This document shows, in pieces, positions 8,701 to 16,184 of a DNA stretch of 64,000 bases. The DNA is taken from assembly GCF_001940165.2 (NCBI RefSeq), contig NZ_CP135162.1:733501-797500 (forward strand). Direction: 5' to 3'. This stretch comes from Roseburia sp. 831b (GTDB taxonomy: Bacteria; Bacillota; Clostridia; Lachnospirales; Lachnospiraceae). The number at the start of each line of letters is the position of its first letter. Within the stretch, counting starts at the first letter, position 1. The notes below the pieces were generated by a model. It was not told where the DNA came from and ran no database searches. It saw only the letters and a list, made by a program, of their open reading frames with translations. Made by a program: the position numbers and the translations under genes.

Positions 8701-11530
8701 TGATTTGAAAGTTGAATTAAGCGATGCAACAGACAAATCCATCGGAAAAGTTCAGGTTATCACCAATGGTGGTCTTGTATTAGCAGAAAAGAAAGTAACC
8801 TCCAATCAGGAGACCGTTTCATTTAAAGTAGACAATGATTATTCTTACTACTATATTAAAGTCGCAGAAGATGATGGAGATATCGCTGTGACAGCACCTG
8901 TCTGGGTAGGTGATGTAGAGGCAGCCGGTATCAACAGTGTTTCCACGACAGAGGTTCTTCCGGTAAAAGGGGAATCCCTTCCGGTAAATGTAGAACTTTA
9001 CAACAACGAGCCATCTGATATGCAGATTAATTCGATTGAGTTTCAGGTGGGAGGCCAGACTGTACATACGGTTGACCTTGCAAAAAATGACCTTACAACA
9101 TTAAAATCCATGACAACAGCTTCTTATAGCTTTGATTATACCTATGATAAGGTTGGTAGTATGGAACTTGATGTTGTCGTGAATGCAACCTTAAATGGTG
9201 TCGCAAAAGTTTATAAGAGTGTGTTGAAACTTACATATGTTTCACAGGAAATGGTGACAAAAGTTGTCATTGACGGAACACATTACAATGATTATGTAAC
9301 AGGTTATTATGGCGGAAATATGGGAAACTTCGCGGCGATTGCAGGAAAGAAAAACATTAAGGTGGAAGTCGTAAAAGATAAGATTACACCGGAAGTGTTA
9401 AAAGACTGTGCATTGCTTATTGTTTCCGCACCGGCAAAGAAAAACGGAACCGCAAATGCAGGAGATTACAAGATTTCCCATTTCGATGACGAGTTCCTTC
9501 AGACAGTAAAAGCATATACCGACAACGGCGGCGCCTTGATTGCCTGTGGTATTGCGGATTATCAGGATAGTACAGATTGTCAGACGACAACAGAGATGAA
9601 CAAGCTCTTAAAGACAATTGGTGCAACGACAACCTTAAACAGTGATGAAGCTTACGATACAGAAAATAACGGTGGTCAGGCATACCGTCTGTATCTGACC
9701 AATTGCAACAAAGACTCAAAATACTTAAAAGGAGCCGTAGAAGGACAAAAATACAGTGCATACAGCGGATGTACGGTAAATGTAGATGCAGATGCCGTGG
9801 CAGCAGGAAAAGCAGAAGCACTTGTGACTGGATTTGATACAACTTATTCGATTGATTCGAAAAATGCAGATGGAAGCAGAGGCGACAGCTCTACCTATGT
9901 GGAAAAAGGAAATGTTGTTGCAATGGCACACGAAACGTTAGACAGCGGTGCAAACATTTTTGTTTCCGGTACAGTATTTGTTTCTGATTTCGAGGTAAAG
10001 GCAGAATTAGATAATATCTGGGATGTGCCTTATCTGAATCGTACTATTGCAGAGAATATTTTAGATGAAGTAACGGTAAAACTTCCGGCAACTTCCATTG
10101 CAGAAGTAAGAAAAGCCGATATGGGCGATGTATTTGCCATTGAAGGCTATGTGACAGCAGGTACAAGCGTAGAAGGAAATACGTTCTTTGATACGATTTA
10201 TGTACAGGATGAGACAGGTGGAATCACCGTATTCCCTTACTCAGAGAGTGGTTTGGAAATTGGTACAAAAGTTCGAATCACAGGATATGTAGATGCATAC
10301 CAGGGGGATAAAGAACTTCAGGTGATTTCCAGTGAAGTATTAGAAGACGAGGCACCACATGTATACACACCAGAGAAGATGAGTGCCAAAGATGCCATGA
10401 ATTACAGCAAATCTGGTGGCAGACTGGTACAGGTACAGGGTAAAGTCGTAGATGCACTTTACGATGCCTCCGGTACAGGAGTATCACAGCTTTGGTTAGA
10501 TGATGGAAGCGGTGATATTGCAAATGTCTTTATTGACGGATATATTTTCTCCGGCACAACCGGAAAGAATGAGTTAGCATCCTTTGTGAAAAAAGGAAAC
10601 ACGGTTTCCGCAGTCGGACTTGTTTATGCACATCCAGAAGGAACCTCCGATGAGGCAGTTATCTGTCTTAGAGTTCGTAACCTTGATGAGATTAAACTTG
10701 TAGAAGCTGCAAGTGAGGACAAGCCATCTGACGACAACAAACCGTCTGACGACAACAAACCATCTGACGATAATAAGCCATCTGACGACAATAAGCCATC
10801 GGATGACAACAAAACTACGGAAGATGGCAAAACATCTGATACGACAACAGGTTCTGTCACAACAACTACAACGGTATCCGGCGAACTGACTGTGAATACG
10901 GATGCAGATTGGAATACAGTTACAGAAAAACTTGCACAGATAAAAGAAGGTGAAACCTTAGAAGTAAGCCTTGTGGGAACTACAAAGGTATCTGGAAAAA
11001 CATTAGAGAGCATCAAAGGTACAGACAAAACGGTAGTCCTGAAGCTTTCTAACGGTGTAAGATGGAAAATCAATGGTAAGAAGATTACCGGAACCAATCT
11101 GGCTGATTTGGATTTAGGTGTTACATTAAATGCAGATGTAATTCCGGCAAAATTAGTTTCAGATGTTGCAAAGAATGGAAATGGCTATCTTGAAATCAGC
11201 CTTGCACATGACGGACAGTTTGGATTTGAGGCAACCATGACAATTCCACTTGGAAAAGAGTATGCAGGTCAGTTTGCAAATCTTTACTACTATAATGTTT
11301 CAACCGGAAAAATGGAATTGATGGGAAGCTATCCAATCAATGCAAACGGTGAGGCAGATCTTGTGTTTACACATGCTTCTGATTATGTTATAGTTATGGA
11401 CAACGTAGCACATACACAGAAGACAGCGACAGATACAGGTGATTCTACAAATGTAGTTGGAATTATCTTGCTGCTTGTGGCAGGAGCTATGCTTGTGGCT
11501 TTGGCATACAGAAGAAAGCTGTTGAAATAA
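5786..11530 (+). CDS. Large surface protein: OB-fold-like modules, PHP metallohydrolase domain, C-terminal anchor
   Basis: A 1914-residue exported protein. Visible parts: signal peptide (1 to about 36, hydrophobic core FLLIALMLCFNVF); three OB-fold-like beta modules (about 45-350); a beta-sandwich-like region (360-540); two modules resembling chitobiase C-terminal domains (545-700); a PHP/CehA-type metallohydrolase domain (about 708-1010) with GQLHSHTSYSDG (H714, H716), TDHSN (H747), FNHPG (H842) and NQDNHKG (H907). Further on are a ThuA/glutaminase-like Rossmann region (about 1150-1330), more OB-like modules (1440-1640), five KPSDDN repeats, a last domain, TDTGDSTN (from 1882), a membrane helix and a basic tail. 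The PHP motifs predict metal-dependent hydrolysis, perhaps of a phosphoester; the substrate is unknown. Extracellular nuclease or phosphatase is a guess from OB-plus-phosphoesterase architecture. Confidence 0.8.
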   Translation: MAKRNGKQFVSFLLIALMLCFNVFSDIGTMAVRADVVEANTEVTTIADVKEAANGTFTVKGTVTEVEGEQAVLNDETGTITLRFMEAVSGIVAGDVITAEGTYQKENDEDVLMNVVESACEVEHAAQTTAAESQEDGIATQAETSFDPITDDMIPEGAVTTAAANAAASGTEATVVGQVVCKYGSKGTVNSIILEDVIDGEISGFQLYGKSYVDKFQIGDVVSVTGTISAYGNVNQISLGAEPTVIKEASAVGGVIAPQELTIAELLSGGDAYLSEYVKIKNVTLGAYSTSNTSLQDATGTLNLYQGAPFADGLSEGDVADVYGVFSKYKTSYQLRNGLSTDYVKVSGSGTESSVEESIVVDYAAWINGKDLGDATSYVSQEGADASAELTTIVNGAQAAPIFTTKGNTGTNYYLGAQGLGSSEKAGYFQMTLHPEKKYGKFQIAMSMKGTNTAAKDWTLSYSIDGTNFSDVETFTLKAKSTVYDFTAELPATANGAETLVLRLTPGEKSIGGSAPAAGGNFYLSPINITASPVLSDEICAPVIIAPASGEVMAGQELSLSCATEGASITYSINNGEEKVYDDANKPVLTADMVVNGATVKAYATKEGKTDSIVTSADYTQVQVATVKATPNGGSVAKGTEVKLSCETEGAAIRYSNDNGATWVDCNGTIKLSSLPATYLVKAVKEGCKDSATITCSYTERTNEKYNIYFGQLHSHTSYSDGAGTCEEAYQHASKVKNLDFLAVTDHSNSFDNADSSSITDGSMSSEWVEGHELADKYTTENFVGIFGFEMTWSNGLGHMNTFNTNGFQSRTQKQYATYATALQNYYATLKTVPDSISQFNHPGTTFGDFSDFAYYDEDIDQLITTIEVGNGEGAIGSSGYFPSYEYYQRALDKGWHVAPTNNQDNHKGLWGDANTGRSVVLADSLTRDNIYDAMRNYRVYATEDNDLNIYYTLDGYTMGTILEDGMTGDSVDLKVELSDATDKSIGKVQVITNGGLVLAEKKVTSNQETVSFKVDNDYSYYYIKVAEDDGDIAVTAPVWVGDVEAAGINSVSTTEVLPVKGESLPVNVELYNNEPSDMQINSIEFQVGGQTVHTVDLAKNDLTTLKSMTTASYSFDYTYDKVGSMELDVVVNATLNGVAKVYKSVLKLTYVSQEMVTKVVIDGTHYNDYVTGYYGGNMGNFAAIAGKKNIKVEVVKDKITPEVLKDCALLIVSAPAKKNGTANAGDYKISHFDDEFLQTVKAYTDNGGALIACGIADYQDSTDCQTTTEMNKLLKTIGATTTLNSDEAYDTENNGGQAYRLYLTNCNKDSKYLKGAVEGQKYSAYSGCTVNVDADAVAAGKAEALVTGFDTTYSIDSKNADGSRGDSSTYVEKGNVVAMAHETLDSGANIFVSGTVFVSDFEVKAELDNIWDVPYLNRTIAENILDEVTVKLPATSIAEVRKADMGDVFAIEGYVTAGTSVEGNTFFDTIYVQDETGGITVFPYSESGLEIGTKVRITGYVDAYQGDKELQVISSEVLEDEAPHVYTPEKMSAKDAMNYSKSGGRLVQVQGKVVDALYDASGTGVSQLWLDDGSGDIANVFIDGYIFSGTTGKNELASFVKKGNTVSAVGLVYAHPEGTSDEAVICLRVRNLDEIKLVEAASEDKPSDDNKPSDDNKPSDDNKPSDDNKPSDDNKTTEDGKTSDTTTGSVTTTTTVSGELTVNTDADWNTVTEKLAQIKEGETLEVSLVGTTKVSGKTLESIKGTDKTVVLKLSNGVRWKINGKKITGTNLADLDLGVTLNADVIPAKLVSDVAKNGNGYLEISLAHDGQFGFEATMTIPLGKEYAGQFANLYYYNVSTGKMELMGSYPINANGEADLVFTHASDYVIVMDNVAHTQKTATDTGDSTNVVGIILLLVAGAMLVALAYRRKLLK
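10721..10810 (+). repeat. Five 18-bp tandem repeats encoding KPSDDN
   Basis: Five in-frame 18-bp units, starting AAGCCATCTGACGACAAC and differing at a few third positions, encode an acidic, proline-containing linker before the last domain of the surface protein. Copy number may vary between strains through slippage. Confidence 0.9.
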
Positions 11531-11545
11531 GAATTAGGTGAAAAT

Positions 11546-12751
11546 ATGGGTTTTAGAAAAGAAGAGATGAAGAAAAACATTTTCAAAAAGAACCCGATGC
11601 AAAGCAAGACTCCAAAAGAGTGGTTGGGCAGCCTGGTGCTATATGCACTGGCTGCCATTGCTTTTGTAGGGCTTATCGTCTGGGCAAATCATGACAGACC
11701 GGTATACAAAAGCAGTGATACCTCCGGAGTGGAATATGAGGTTGCAAGGGTAAACCGGGTGTTAGAAGATAATGTCACGGTCGATGAGACGTCAGACGGA
11801 TTGTGGCGTGGCAGCATGGAATTAGAGGTTCAGATTTTAAGTGGACGATACAAAGGAGACTATGCGGTTACCACGAATTATTTTAGTGCGTTGTATAATG
11901 TCAGAGTAAAAGAAGGCGATAAACTGTCGGTTCGTATTGATACGACCGGAGAGGGAACATATCAGGTATCGGTCTACAACTATTACAGAGTGCCGCAGAT
12001 GATTGCCTGCGTGGTAGTATTTGCGTTGCTCTTAATCTTAATCGGAGGGAAAAAAGGGGCAAAGTCTGTGGTAGGTCTTGTGTTTACCGTCATCAGTATT
12101 TTGTTTATCCTTTTGCCACTTTCCCTGAAAGGCTATTCCTCGTTAGCAGTTACGCTTCTCTTGATACTGATTTGTAACTTCTTCTGTTTTTACCTGATTG
12201 ACGGAATCAAGGTAAAAACAGTGGTTGCCTCCGTAGGAAGCTTGTGTGGTGTTCTCGCGGGAGCACTTTTCGCACAGATTGCGATGGCTGCAATGCATGC
12301 TACAACCTATCAGATGGACGAGGCGGAGACACTGATTCTGATTACTTCCTCGACGAAACTTCATTTGGGAGATTTGTTCTTGTGCGGAATCTTAATTGCC
12401 TGCATGGGAGCGGTTATGGATGTGTCCATGAGTATTACCTCTGCAGTGACAGAGCTGCACGAAGTAAATCCGAATATGACGGCGAAGGAACTGTTCCGTT
12501 CTGGCATGAATATTGGACGGGATGCAATGGGAACCATGTCAAATACCCTGATTCTTGCATTCGCCGGCAATTCCTTCAATATGCTGCTGATGATTTACTC
12601 CTATGGAGTGTCATTTCAGCAGCTGATGAACACCGATTTTGTTGCGATTGAGATTATCCGAAGCGCAGCAGGAAGTGTCGGAATTGTGTGTACAGTTCCA
12701 ATTGTTGCATTTATTGCATCAGAAGTGTATGGAAAAAGAAAACAGAAATAA
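11546..12751 (+). CDS. YibE/F family membrane protein
   Basis: A 401-residue polytopic membrane protein. There is one helix near residues 27-47 (LVLYALAAIAFVGLIVW), an extracytoplasmic beta-rich stretch to about residue 145, then about seven hydrophobic segments. The conserved core includes CGILIACMGAVMDVSMSI and NTLILAFAGNS, typical of YibE/F proteins, whose biochemical role is not established. It begins 15 bases after the surface-protein gene, so the two are probably co-transcribed and YibE/F may support handling or localisation of that protein (inference). ATG 11546 has a weak AGGTGA site; ATG 11567 is an alternative. It ends on the base before the convergent tmcAL stop codon. Confidence 0.85.
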   Translation: MGFRKEEMKKNIFKKNPMQSKTPKEWLGSLVLYALAAIAFVGLIVWANHDRPVYKSSDTSGVEYEVARVNRVLEDNVTVDETSDGLWRGSMELEVQILSGRYKGDYAVTTNYFSALYNVRVKEGDKLSVRIDTTGEGTYQVSVYNYYRVPQMIACVVVFALLLILIGGKKGAKSVVGLVFTVISILFILLPLSLKGYSSLAVTLLLILICNFFCFYLIDGIKVKTVVASVGSLCGVLAGALFAQIAMAAMHATTYQMDEAETLILITSSTKLHLGDLFLCGILIACMGAVMDVSMSITSAVTELHEVNPNMTAKELFRSGMNIGRDAMGTMSNTLILAFAGNSFNMLLMIYSYGVSFQQLMNTDFVAIEIIRSAAGSVGIVCTVPIVAFIASEVYGKRKQK

Positions 12752-14053
12752 TTACAAAAGAACAATTTCACGTCGAAACTCGTTGCGAATCTTTGTGTGA
12801 GCCTTTTGTGCGGACACAGATTCGTAGAGTGAGGCGGCAAAGACATCTTTTTCAAAAAGCATGTAGGCATCCTTCGATAAAAGACTGGCAGCATCTGCCG
12901 GTTTGGAAATCAATGGGATGTCTGCATTTTTTTTGATTTCGGACAATAGTGCGCTGGATTCCTTGCGGAAACCAAGAATGCGAAGATACGGAATAAAGTC
13001 AAGGCTTGCCGCTCTTTGGTAGTCCTCCTTTGTAATACCAAGAAGAATATGGTTTAAGATACGAGATATTCTGGTATAGGTAATCTCTTTTGTTTTTAAC
13101 TGCTCACAAAAAGAACTGATATCCTCGAAGGAGTCAGCTGTTTTTAAAATACGATTTGATAAAAATTCGCTGCAGTCGCCATACGTCTGGAAGCCTTCTT
13201 TTACATGAGTCAAAAGAAGATAGCGCAAAAGCATGGAAAAATCGTTGGCGCAGACCGGTGCGTGCTTGGAGAGTGTTTCCATTAAAATTGCATAGGCAGA
13301 TTCTGGCATCGCATGAGAAAAGTCTTGTCCGGAAAGGATGGCACTTCGAATGGCAGTTGCCGATGACATTGAAGAAAGTTTCTTGTCGTGATAACCACTT
13401 CCTTCTCTGGAAAGGATGGCACAGTTCATCGTGCTGTTCCTTTTTGACAATGCCTTTTGATATTCAATCGCAAGGATGTTATTTGGTTTCTGGCAAACGT
13501 CTGTAATCTGATGAAAAAGACTTTGTTCGAGGGATTCTGTGGCATCCTGGAACGGTGTACTGCCAGAAGAAGTTCTAGGAAAAAAGTCAGGGTGCGCTGT
13601 TGCATAATCAAGGATAGCCCTGCTCCTTGCAACCGGAAAAGAAAGTCCGTCTTTTATATACGCTTTTAAGCTTGTCCGGTAGGAATCCGGTTCTGCTACA
13701 AGAAGATTCGCAATGGCAGAAAAAAGTTCTCCATCGGCAGTCTCAGCACCAAAACAAAGAGTCGAGACACAGTTTGTTTTATCAAGGAGGGTGACGCCAC
13801 CCATTGCAAAAAGTTCTGCGGAAGCAGTTGCCAATACGGTCGGCAGCTCGAACACAAGGTCGGCACCATTTGCAAGCGTCATTTTCGTACGCGCATATTT
13901 GTCGACGATGGCAGGAGCACCACGCTGTACAAAGTCACCGCTCATGGCAATGATAACATAGTCTGCATCGGTTTCTTTTTTTATTTTCTCTATCTGGTAT
14001 GCATGCCCATTGTGAAAAGGGTTATATTCTGCGATGATTCCGGTAATTTTCAT
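12752..14053 (-). CDS. tmcAL: tRNA(Met) cytidine acetate ligase TmcAL
   Basis: Forms N4-acetylcytidine at the wobble base of elongator tRNA(Met), activating acetate with ATP (family formerly YlbM/DUF795). The 433-residue protein opens with GIIAEYNPFHNGH, where HNGH is the nucleotidyltransferase HxGH motif. ADYVIIAMSGDFVQRG and a conserved RSAILSG region follow. The start has AGGAG eight bases upstream on the minus strand. Its stop codon abuts the stop of the YibE/F gene with no spacer. tmcAL is often near ackA in related Firmicutes; here ackA is about 6.5 kb away, across an accessory island. Confidence 0.93.
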   Translation of the reverse strand: MKITGIIAEYNPFHNGHAYQIEKIKKETDADYVIIAMSGDFVQRGAPAIVDKYARTKMTLANGADLVFELPTVLATASAELFAMGGVTLLDKTNCVSTLCFGAETADGELFSAIANLLVAEPDSYRTSLKAYIKDGLSFPVARSRAILDYATAHPDFFPRTSSGSTPFQDATESLEQSLFHQITDVCQKPNNILAIEYQKALSKRNSTMNCAILSREGSGYHDKKLSSMSSATAIRSAILSGQDFSHAMPESAYAILMETLSKHAPVCANDFSMLLRYLLLTHVKEGFQTYGDCSEFLSNRILKTADSFEDISSFCEQLKTKEITYTRISRILNHILLGITKEDYQRAASLDFIPYLRILGFRKESSALLSEIKKNADIPLISKPADAASLLSKDAYMLFEKDVFAASLYESVSAQKAHTKIRNEFRREIVLL

Positions 14054-14118
14054 ATAGGTTACTCCTAAAAAGATATATGGTTATGATGCTTTCGGCTTAT
14101 ATTTATGCACATTGGTAC

Positions 14119-14149
14119 ATGATATAATTCGCTTCACTCATTATATCAT
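14119..14149 (-). promoter_or_regulatory. Inverted repeat with TATAAT in both arms upstream of tmcAL
   Basis: ATGATATAAT (14119-14128) and ATTATATCAT (14140-14149) are perfect 10-base inverted arms 11 bases apart, 66-96 bases upstream of the tmcAL start. Each arm carries a -10-like TATAAT, one per strand. This may be a tmcAL promoter with an overlapping operator. No convincing -35 box was found. Confidence 0.4.
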
Positions 14150-14178
14150 AGATGGTACTGTAAAAAACATGTAGAAAA

Positions 14179-14221
14179 GAAAAATGACTGATAAACATTA
14201 TAATTTGTCAGCCATTTTTCT
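14179..14221 (-). terminator. Terminator of the secreted-protein/PadR operon
   Basis: A 15-16-bp stem (14180-14195 with 14204-14219, arms around AAAATGRCTGAYAAA) ends in T-rich sequence on the minus strand. It starts nine bases past the stop codon of the minus-strand secreted protein. T residues on both sides make it possibly bidirectional. Confidence 0.7.
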
Positions 14222-14229
14222 TTTGATAA

Positions 14230-14724
14230 TTATTGGATATTTCCGTTAGCGCTACATGTTAATGTTAACGTTTTAGAAATTGTTTGTTTTGAAGATGATA
14301 ATGTGAAGGAGCCAATGGCAGTATTTCCAGAAGCCCATGCAGCTTTTTGTGAGAAGGAATAGGTAGAATCCGAAACGGATGTGGAACATGAAGCCTTTGT
14401 GCAAGTAGAGGAAGAACCATTGTAAGTAAAAGTTCCTGTAAGAGTATATTTTGCAAGAACTTTTCCAGATTTATTCTTCAAAAAGTAGGTTTTTGATGTT
14501 GTTTTTCTGTTGGATGCAACTCTGGTGGTTGATATTGAGCTTGAAAAGCTATTCGCTTGAAAAGTTACATCTTTACTCTGAGACAATGTGATTTCGGCAT
14601 ATAAATCATCATTGATATATTCTATGTATGTGGTGGAAGTGGAATCAAGCGATTTGGCTTCTATGGAAGTAGCAGAGTTAAAAATGATACAAAAAGAAAA
14701 AAGTAATGCAAGGAAACGTTTCAT
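14230..14724 (-). CDS. Small secreted protein of unknown function
   Basis: A 164-residue protein with a typical signal peptide (MKRFLALLFSFCIIFNSATSIEAKS, probably cut after EAK or nearby). The mature part is rich in Ser and Thr and probably all beta. A KTYFLKNKSGKVLAKYTLTG segment (about 80-99) is followed by TFTYNGSSSTCTKASCSTSV, with two cysteines about five residues apart. Similar secreted proteins occur in Clostridia, but I know no assigned function. AGGAGG lies 11 bases before the start. It is the last gene of the minus-strand operon with the PadR regulator and the HAAS-type protein, 53 bases downstream of the latter. Confidence 0.75.
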   Translation of the reverse strand: MKRFLALLFSFCIIFNSATSIEAKSLDSTSTTYIEYINDDLYAEITLSQSKDVTFQANSFSSSISTTRVASNRKTTSKTYFLKNKSGKVLAKYTLTGTFTYNGSSSTCTKASCSTSVSDSTYSFSQKAAWASGNTAIGSFTLSSSKQTISKTLTLTCSANGNIQ

Positions 14725-14777
14725 GAATGTTAAGTCCTCCTAAAATAGTTAATGATGGTTGATATATATGAAATAGA

Positions 14778-15182
14778 TTACTCCTCGTTGATGGTGGTTT
14801 CAGGGTATATAACTGTTCTTTCTTCAATTTCAACAATAGTATGCTCTGCCACCCAGTTGACGTGGTAAATCATTGCGGAAAGAATTCCAATGCCAATTAT
14901 GATAATTATAAGAAGAATAATAAGATGTCTTTTGTTTTTTCGTGCAGTTGTCATTATTTCTTGGGAAGAAAGTGATTCCGCAAAAGAAAGGGTCATTTCC
15001 TCAGGAGTTCCAAAATGTTCTAAAATATCCTCATAGTCTGCATCAGGATGTTCCGAGAGGTAGGAAGAAATATCCTGGTGGATAGAAGAAATAATTTCTT
15101 TCCGATGTGGATATTTCTTCGGGATGTAGGAGTCGATTTTCCGATAATACTGCTTAAGCTTTGATGTCAATTTCTTTTTCAT
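14778..15182 (-). CDS. HAAS-domain-like membrane protein, partner of PadR
   Basis: A 134-residue protein. An N-terminal cytoplasmic helical region (1 to about 75) contains YLSEHPDADYEDILEHFGTP, typical of the HAAS/DUF1700 domain found next to PadR regulators. A single strong membrane helix follows (about 88-106, LIILLIIIIIGIGIL), then a short outer tail. HAAS proteins are thought to sense a membrane or extracellular state and act with PadR; the ligand here is unknown. The start at 15182 is chosen for its GAGGGAG site six bases upstream, rather than the upstream in-frame ATG at 15206. It overlaps the end of the PadR gene by 29 bases, so translational coupling is likely. Confidence 0.75.
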   Translation of the reverse strand: MKKKLTSKLKQYYRKIDSYIPKKYPHRKEIISSIHQDISSYLSEHPDADYEDILEHFGTPEEMTLSFAESLSSQEIMTTARKNKRHLIILLIIIIIGIGILSAMIYHVNWVAEHTIVEIEERTVIYPETTINEE

Positions 15183-15531
15183 AAGTGTCTCCCTCTGTAG
15201 AATCAAGTAAAAACTGAATTAACTCAGAAAAATCAAGATACGACTGAAGTAATCCATTATAGTAGGAACGTCCGGCATCCTCAAGATGATAATAGATACG
15301 TGTTTGACGGACTCCAACCTTCTTCTCATAAAAGGAGATGTATTTTTCATCTGTCAGACGATACAGGATAGGATACATGGACCCCTCTAATACGGTGTAA
15401 TACTGATTACTACGTTTTTTCAATTGTTGAGAAAGCTGATAGCCATACATATCTTGTTCGGATAAAAGCTTTAACAATAACATTTCAATTGTTGCTTTCT
15501 TATAGTTTGATACTAAAGAAGATGTTTTCAT
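15154..15531 (-). CDS. PadR family transcriptional regulator
   Basis: A 125-residue winged-helix regulator of the short PadR type. The N-terminal domain has ATIEMLLLKLLSEQDMYGYQ and the wing region with GSMYPILYRL, followed by YEKKVGVRQTRIYYHLEDAG. A C-terminal helix would form the dimer. The start is set at ATG 15531, with AGGTG upstream, rather than the ORF's first ATG. It reads divergently from the secreted-protein/ABC operon at 15684, and the shared 150-base region carries an ATACCT/AGGTAT repeat around a TTGACA box. It probably represses both directions in response to a peptide or envelope signal (inference). Confidence 0.88.
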   Translation of the reverse strand: MKTSSLVSNYKKATIEMLLLKLLSEQDMYGYQLSQQLKKRSNQYYTVLEGSMYPILYRLTDEKYISFYEKKVGVRQTRIYYHLEDAGRSYYNGLLQSYLDFSELIQFLLDSTEGDTYEKEIDIKA

Positions 15532-15580
15532 GATAAGCACCTCATTAATATTATTATGCACGAATACTATTTGCAAATCA

Positions 15581-15632
15581 ATACCTAGAATAAAAATATA
15601 TTGTTGACAAAGGTATATTTTTGTGAAACAAT
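15581..15632 (+). promoter_or_regulatory. Promoter with possible PadR operator
   Basis: TTGACA (15604-15609), a 17-base spacer and AACAAT (15627-15632) form a probable promoter for the plus-strand operon. ATACCT (15581-15586) and AGGTAT (15611-15616) form an inverted repeat flanking the -35 box, similar in style to known PadR sites with ATAC...GTAT halves. Confidence 0.5.
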
Positions 15633-15683
15633 GTGAAAAGATTACGTAATCAATACAGAAACAAGAAAAATGGAGGCAGTGTT

Positions 15684-16115
15684 ATGAAACAAAAATTATT
15701 ATTAGCTTTAGTAACAGTGATATTAGCTGGAAGTCTATTTGGAGGAGCAAAGCAGGTTTATGCAAACAATCATAGAGATCGTGAATTTAGCTTTAGCTAT
15801 TACGCTGATGGTACAGATCAGTCGATACGACCAAGAGAAAAAATGGATAATACGGCATCTTACATGAAAAATAATGCTTCAAGTACAGACCTTATGGTAT
15901 GCGTTGCAGGTACTAATTCTATATCAAAGTACCCGGGAATAAATCCAAATCGTTGTTCAGGCGTTTGCCTGATACCAAAAGGAAGTTATCGTTATATGTC
16001 TAACAATGTGTATGGAAGATATAAATATGCGTATCTTGTAATGGGAGCGGATGATAAGAGAACGCATACGGTCAGCGGAAAGTGGAGTTCGGATAATATT
16101 AGTGGAAGATACTAA
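15684..16115 (+). CDS. Small secreted protein, DUF2712-like
   Basis: A 143-residue exported protein. A signal peptide (about 1-28, LLLALVTVILAGSLFGG) is followed by a mature part with FSFSYYADG, SYMKNNASS, GSYRYMSNNV and a C-terminal SGKWSSDN. This pattern resembles the DUF2712 group of small secreted proteins seen in Firmicutes near peptide-type ABC transporters; the match is from memory. Two cysteines are close together (about residues 101-105). ATG 15684 is chosen over an upstream GTG at 15633 because GGAGG lies about nine bases before it and the signal peptide starts there. It is the first gene of the ABC operon and could be the exported effector or a sensed peptide. Confidence 0.7.
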   Translation: MKQKLLLALVTVILAGSLFGGAKQVYANNHRDREFSFSYYADGTDQSIRPREKMDNTASYMKNNASSTDLMVCVAGTNSISKYPGINPNRCSGVCLIPKGSYRYMSNNVYGRYKYAYLVMGADDKRTHTVSGKWSSDNISGRY

Positions 16116-16121
16116 GTTAAA

Positions 16122-16160
16122 AGAGAACAAGGGAATGTGAAAAATACATTCCCTTGCTCT
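16122..16160 (+). other. Intercistronic hairpin between the secreted protein and the lipoprotein
   Basis: CAAGGGAATGT (16128-16138) pairs perfectly with ACATTCCCTTG (16146-16156), flanked by AGAG/CTCT. No T run follows, so it looks more like an RNA processing or stabilising hairpin or a leaky attenuator than a full terminator. Confidence 0.6.
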
Positions 16161-16184
16161 AAAGTAATAAAAATGGAGGGTGTT

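Noticed and set aside
9725..9931. Antisense open frames within the large surface-protein gene
   Set aside because: They lack ribosome binding sites and any family resemblance; biased codon use on the plus strand explains them.
10721..10810. 18-bp repeats as a possible CRISPR-like array
   Set aside because: The units are contiguous, in frame and encode KPSDDN; there are no spacers.
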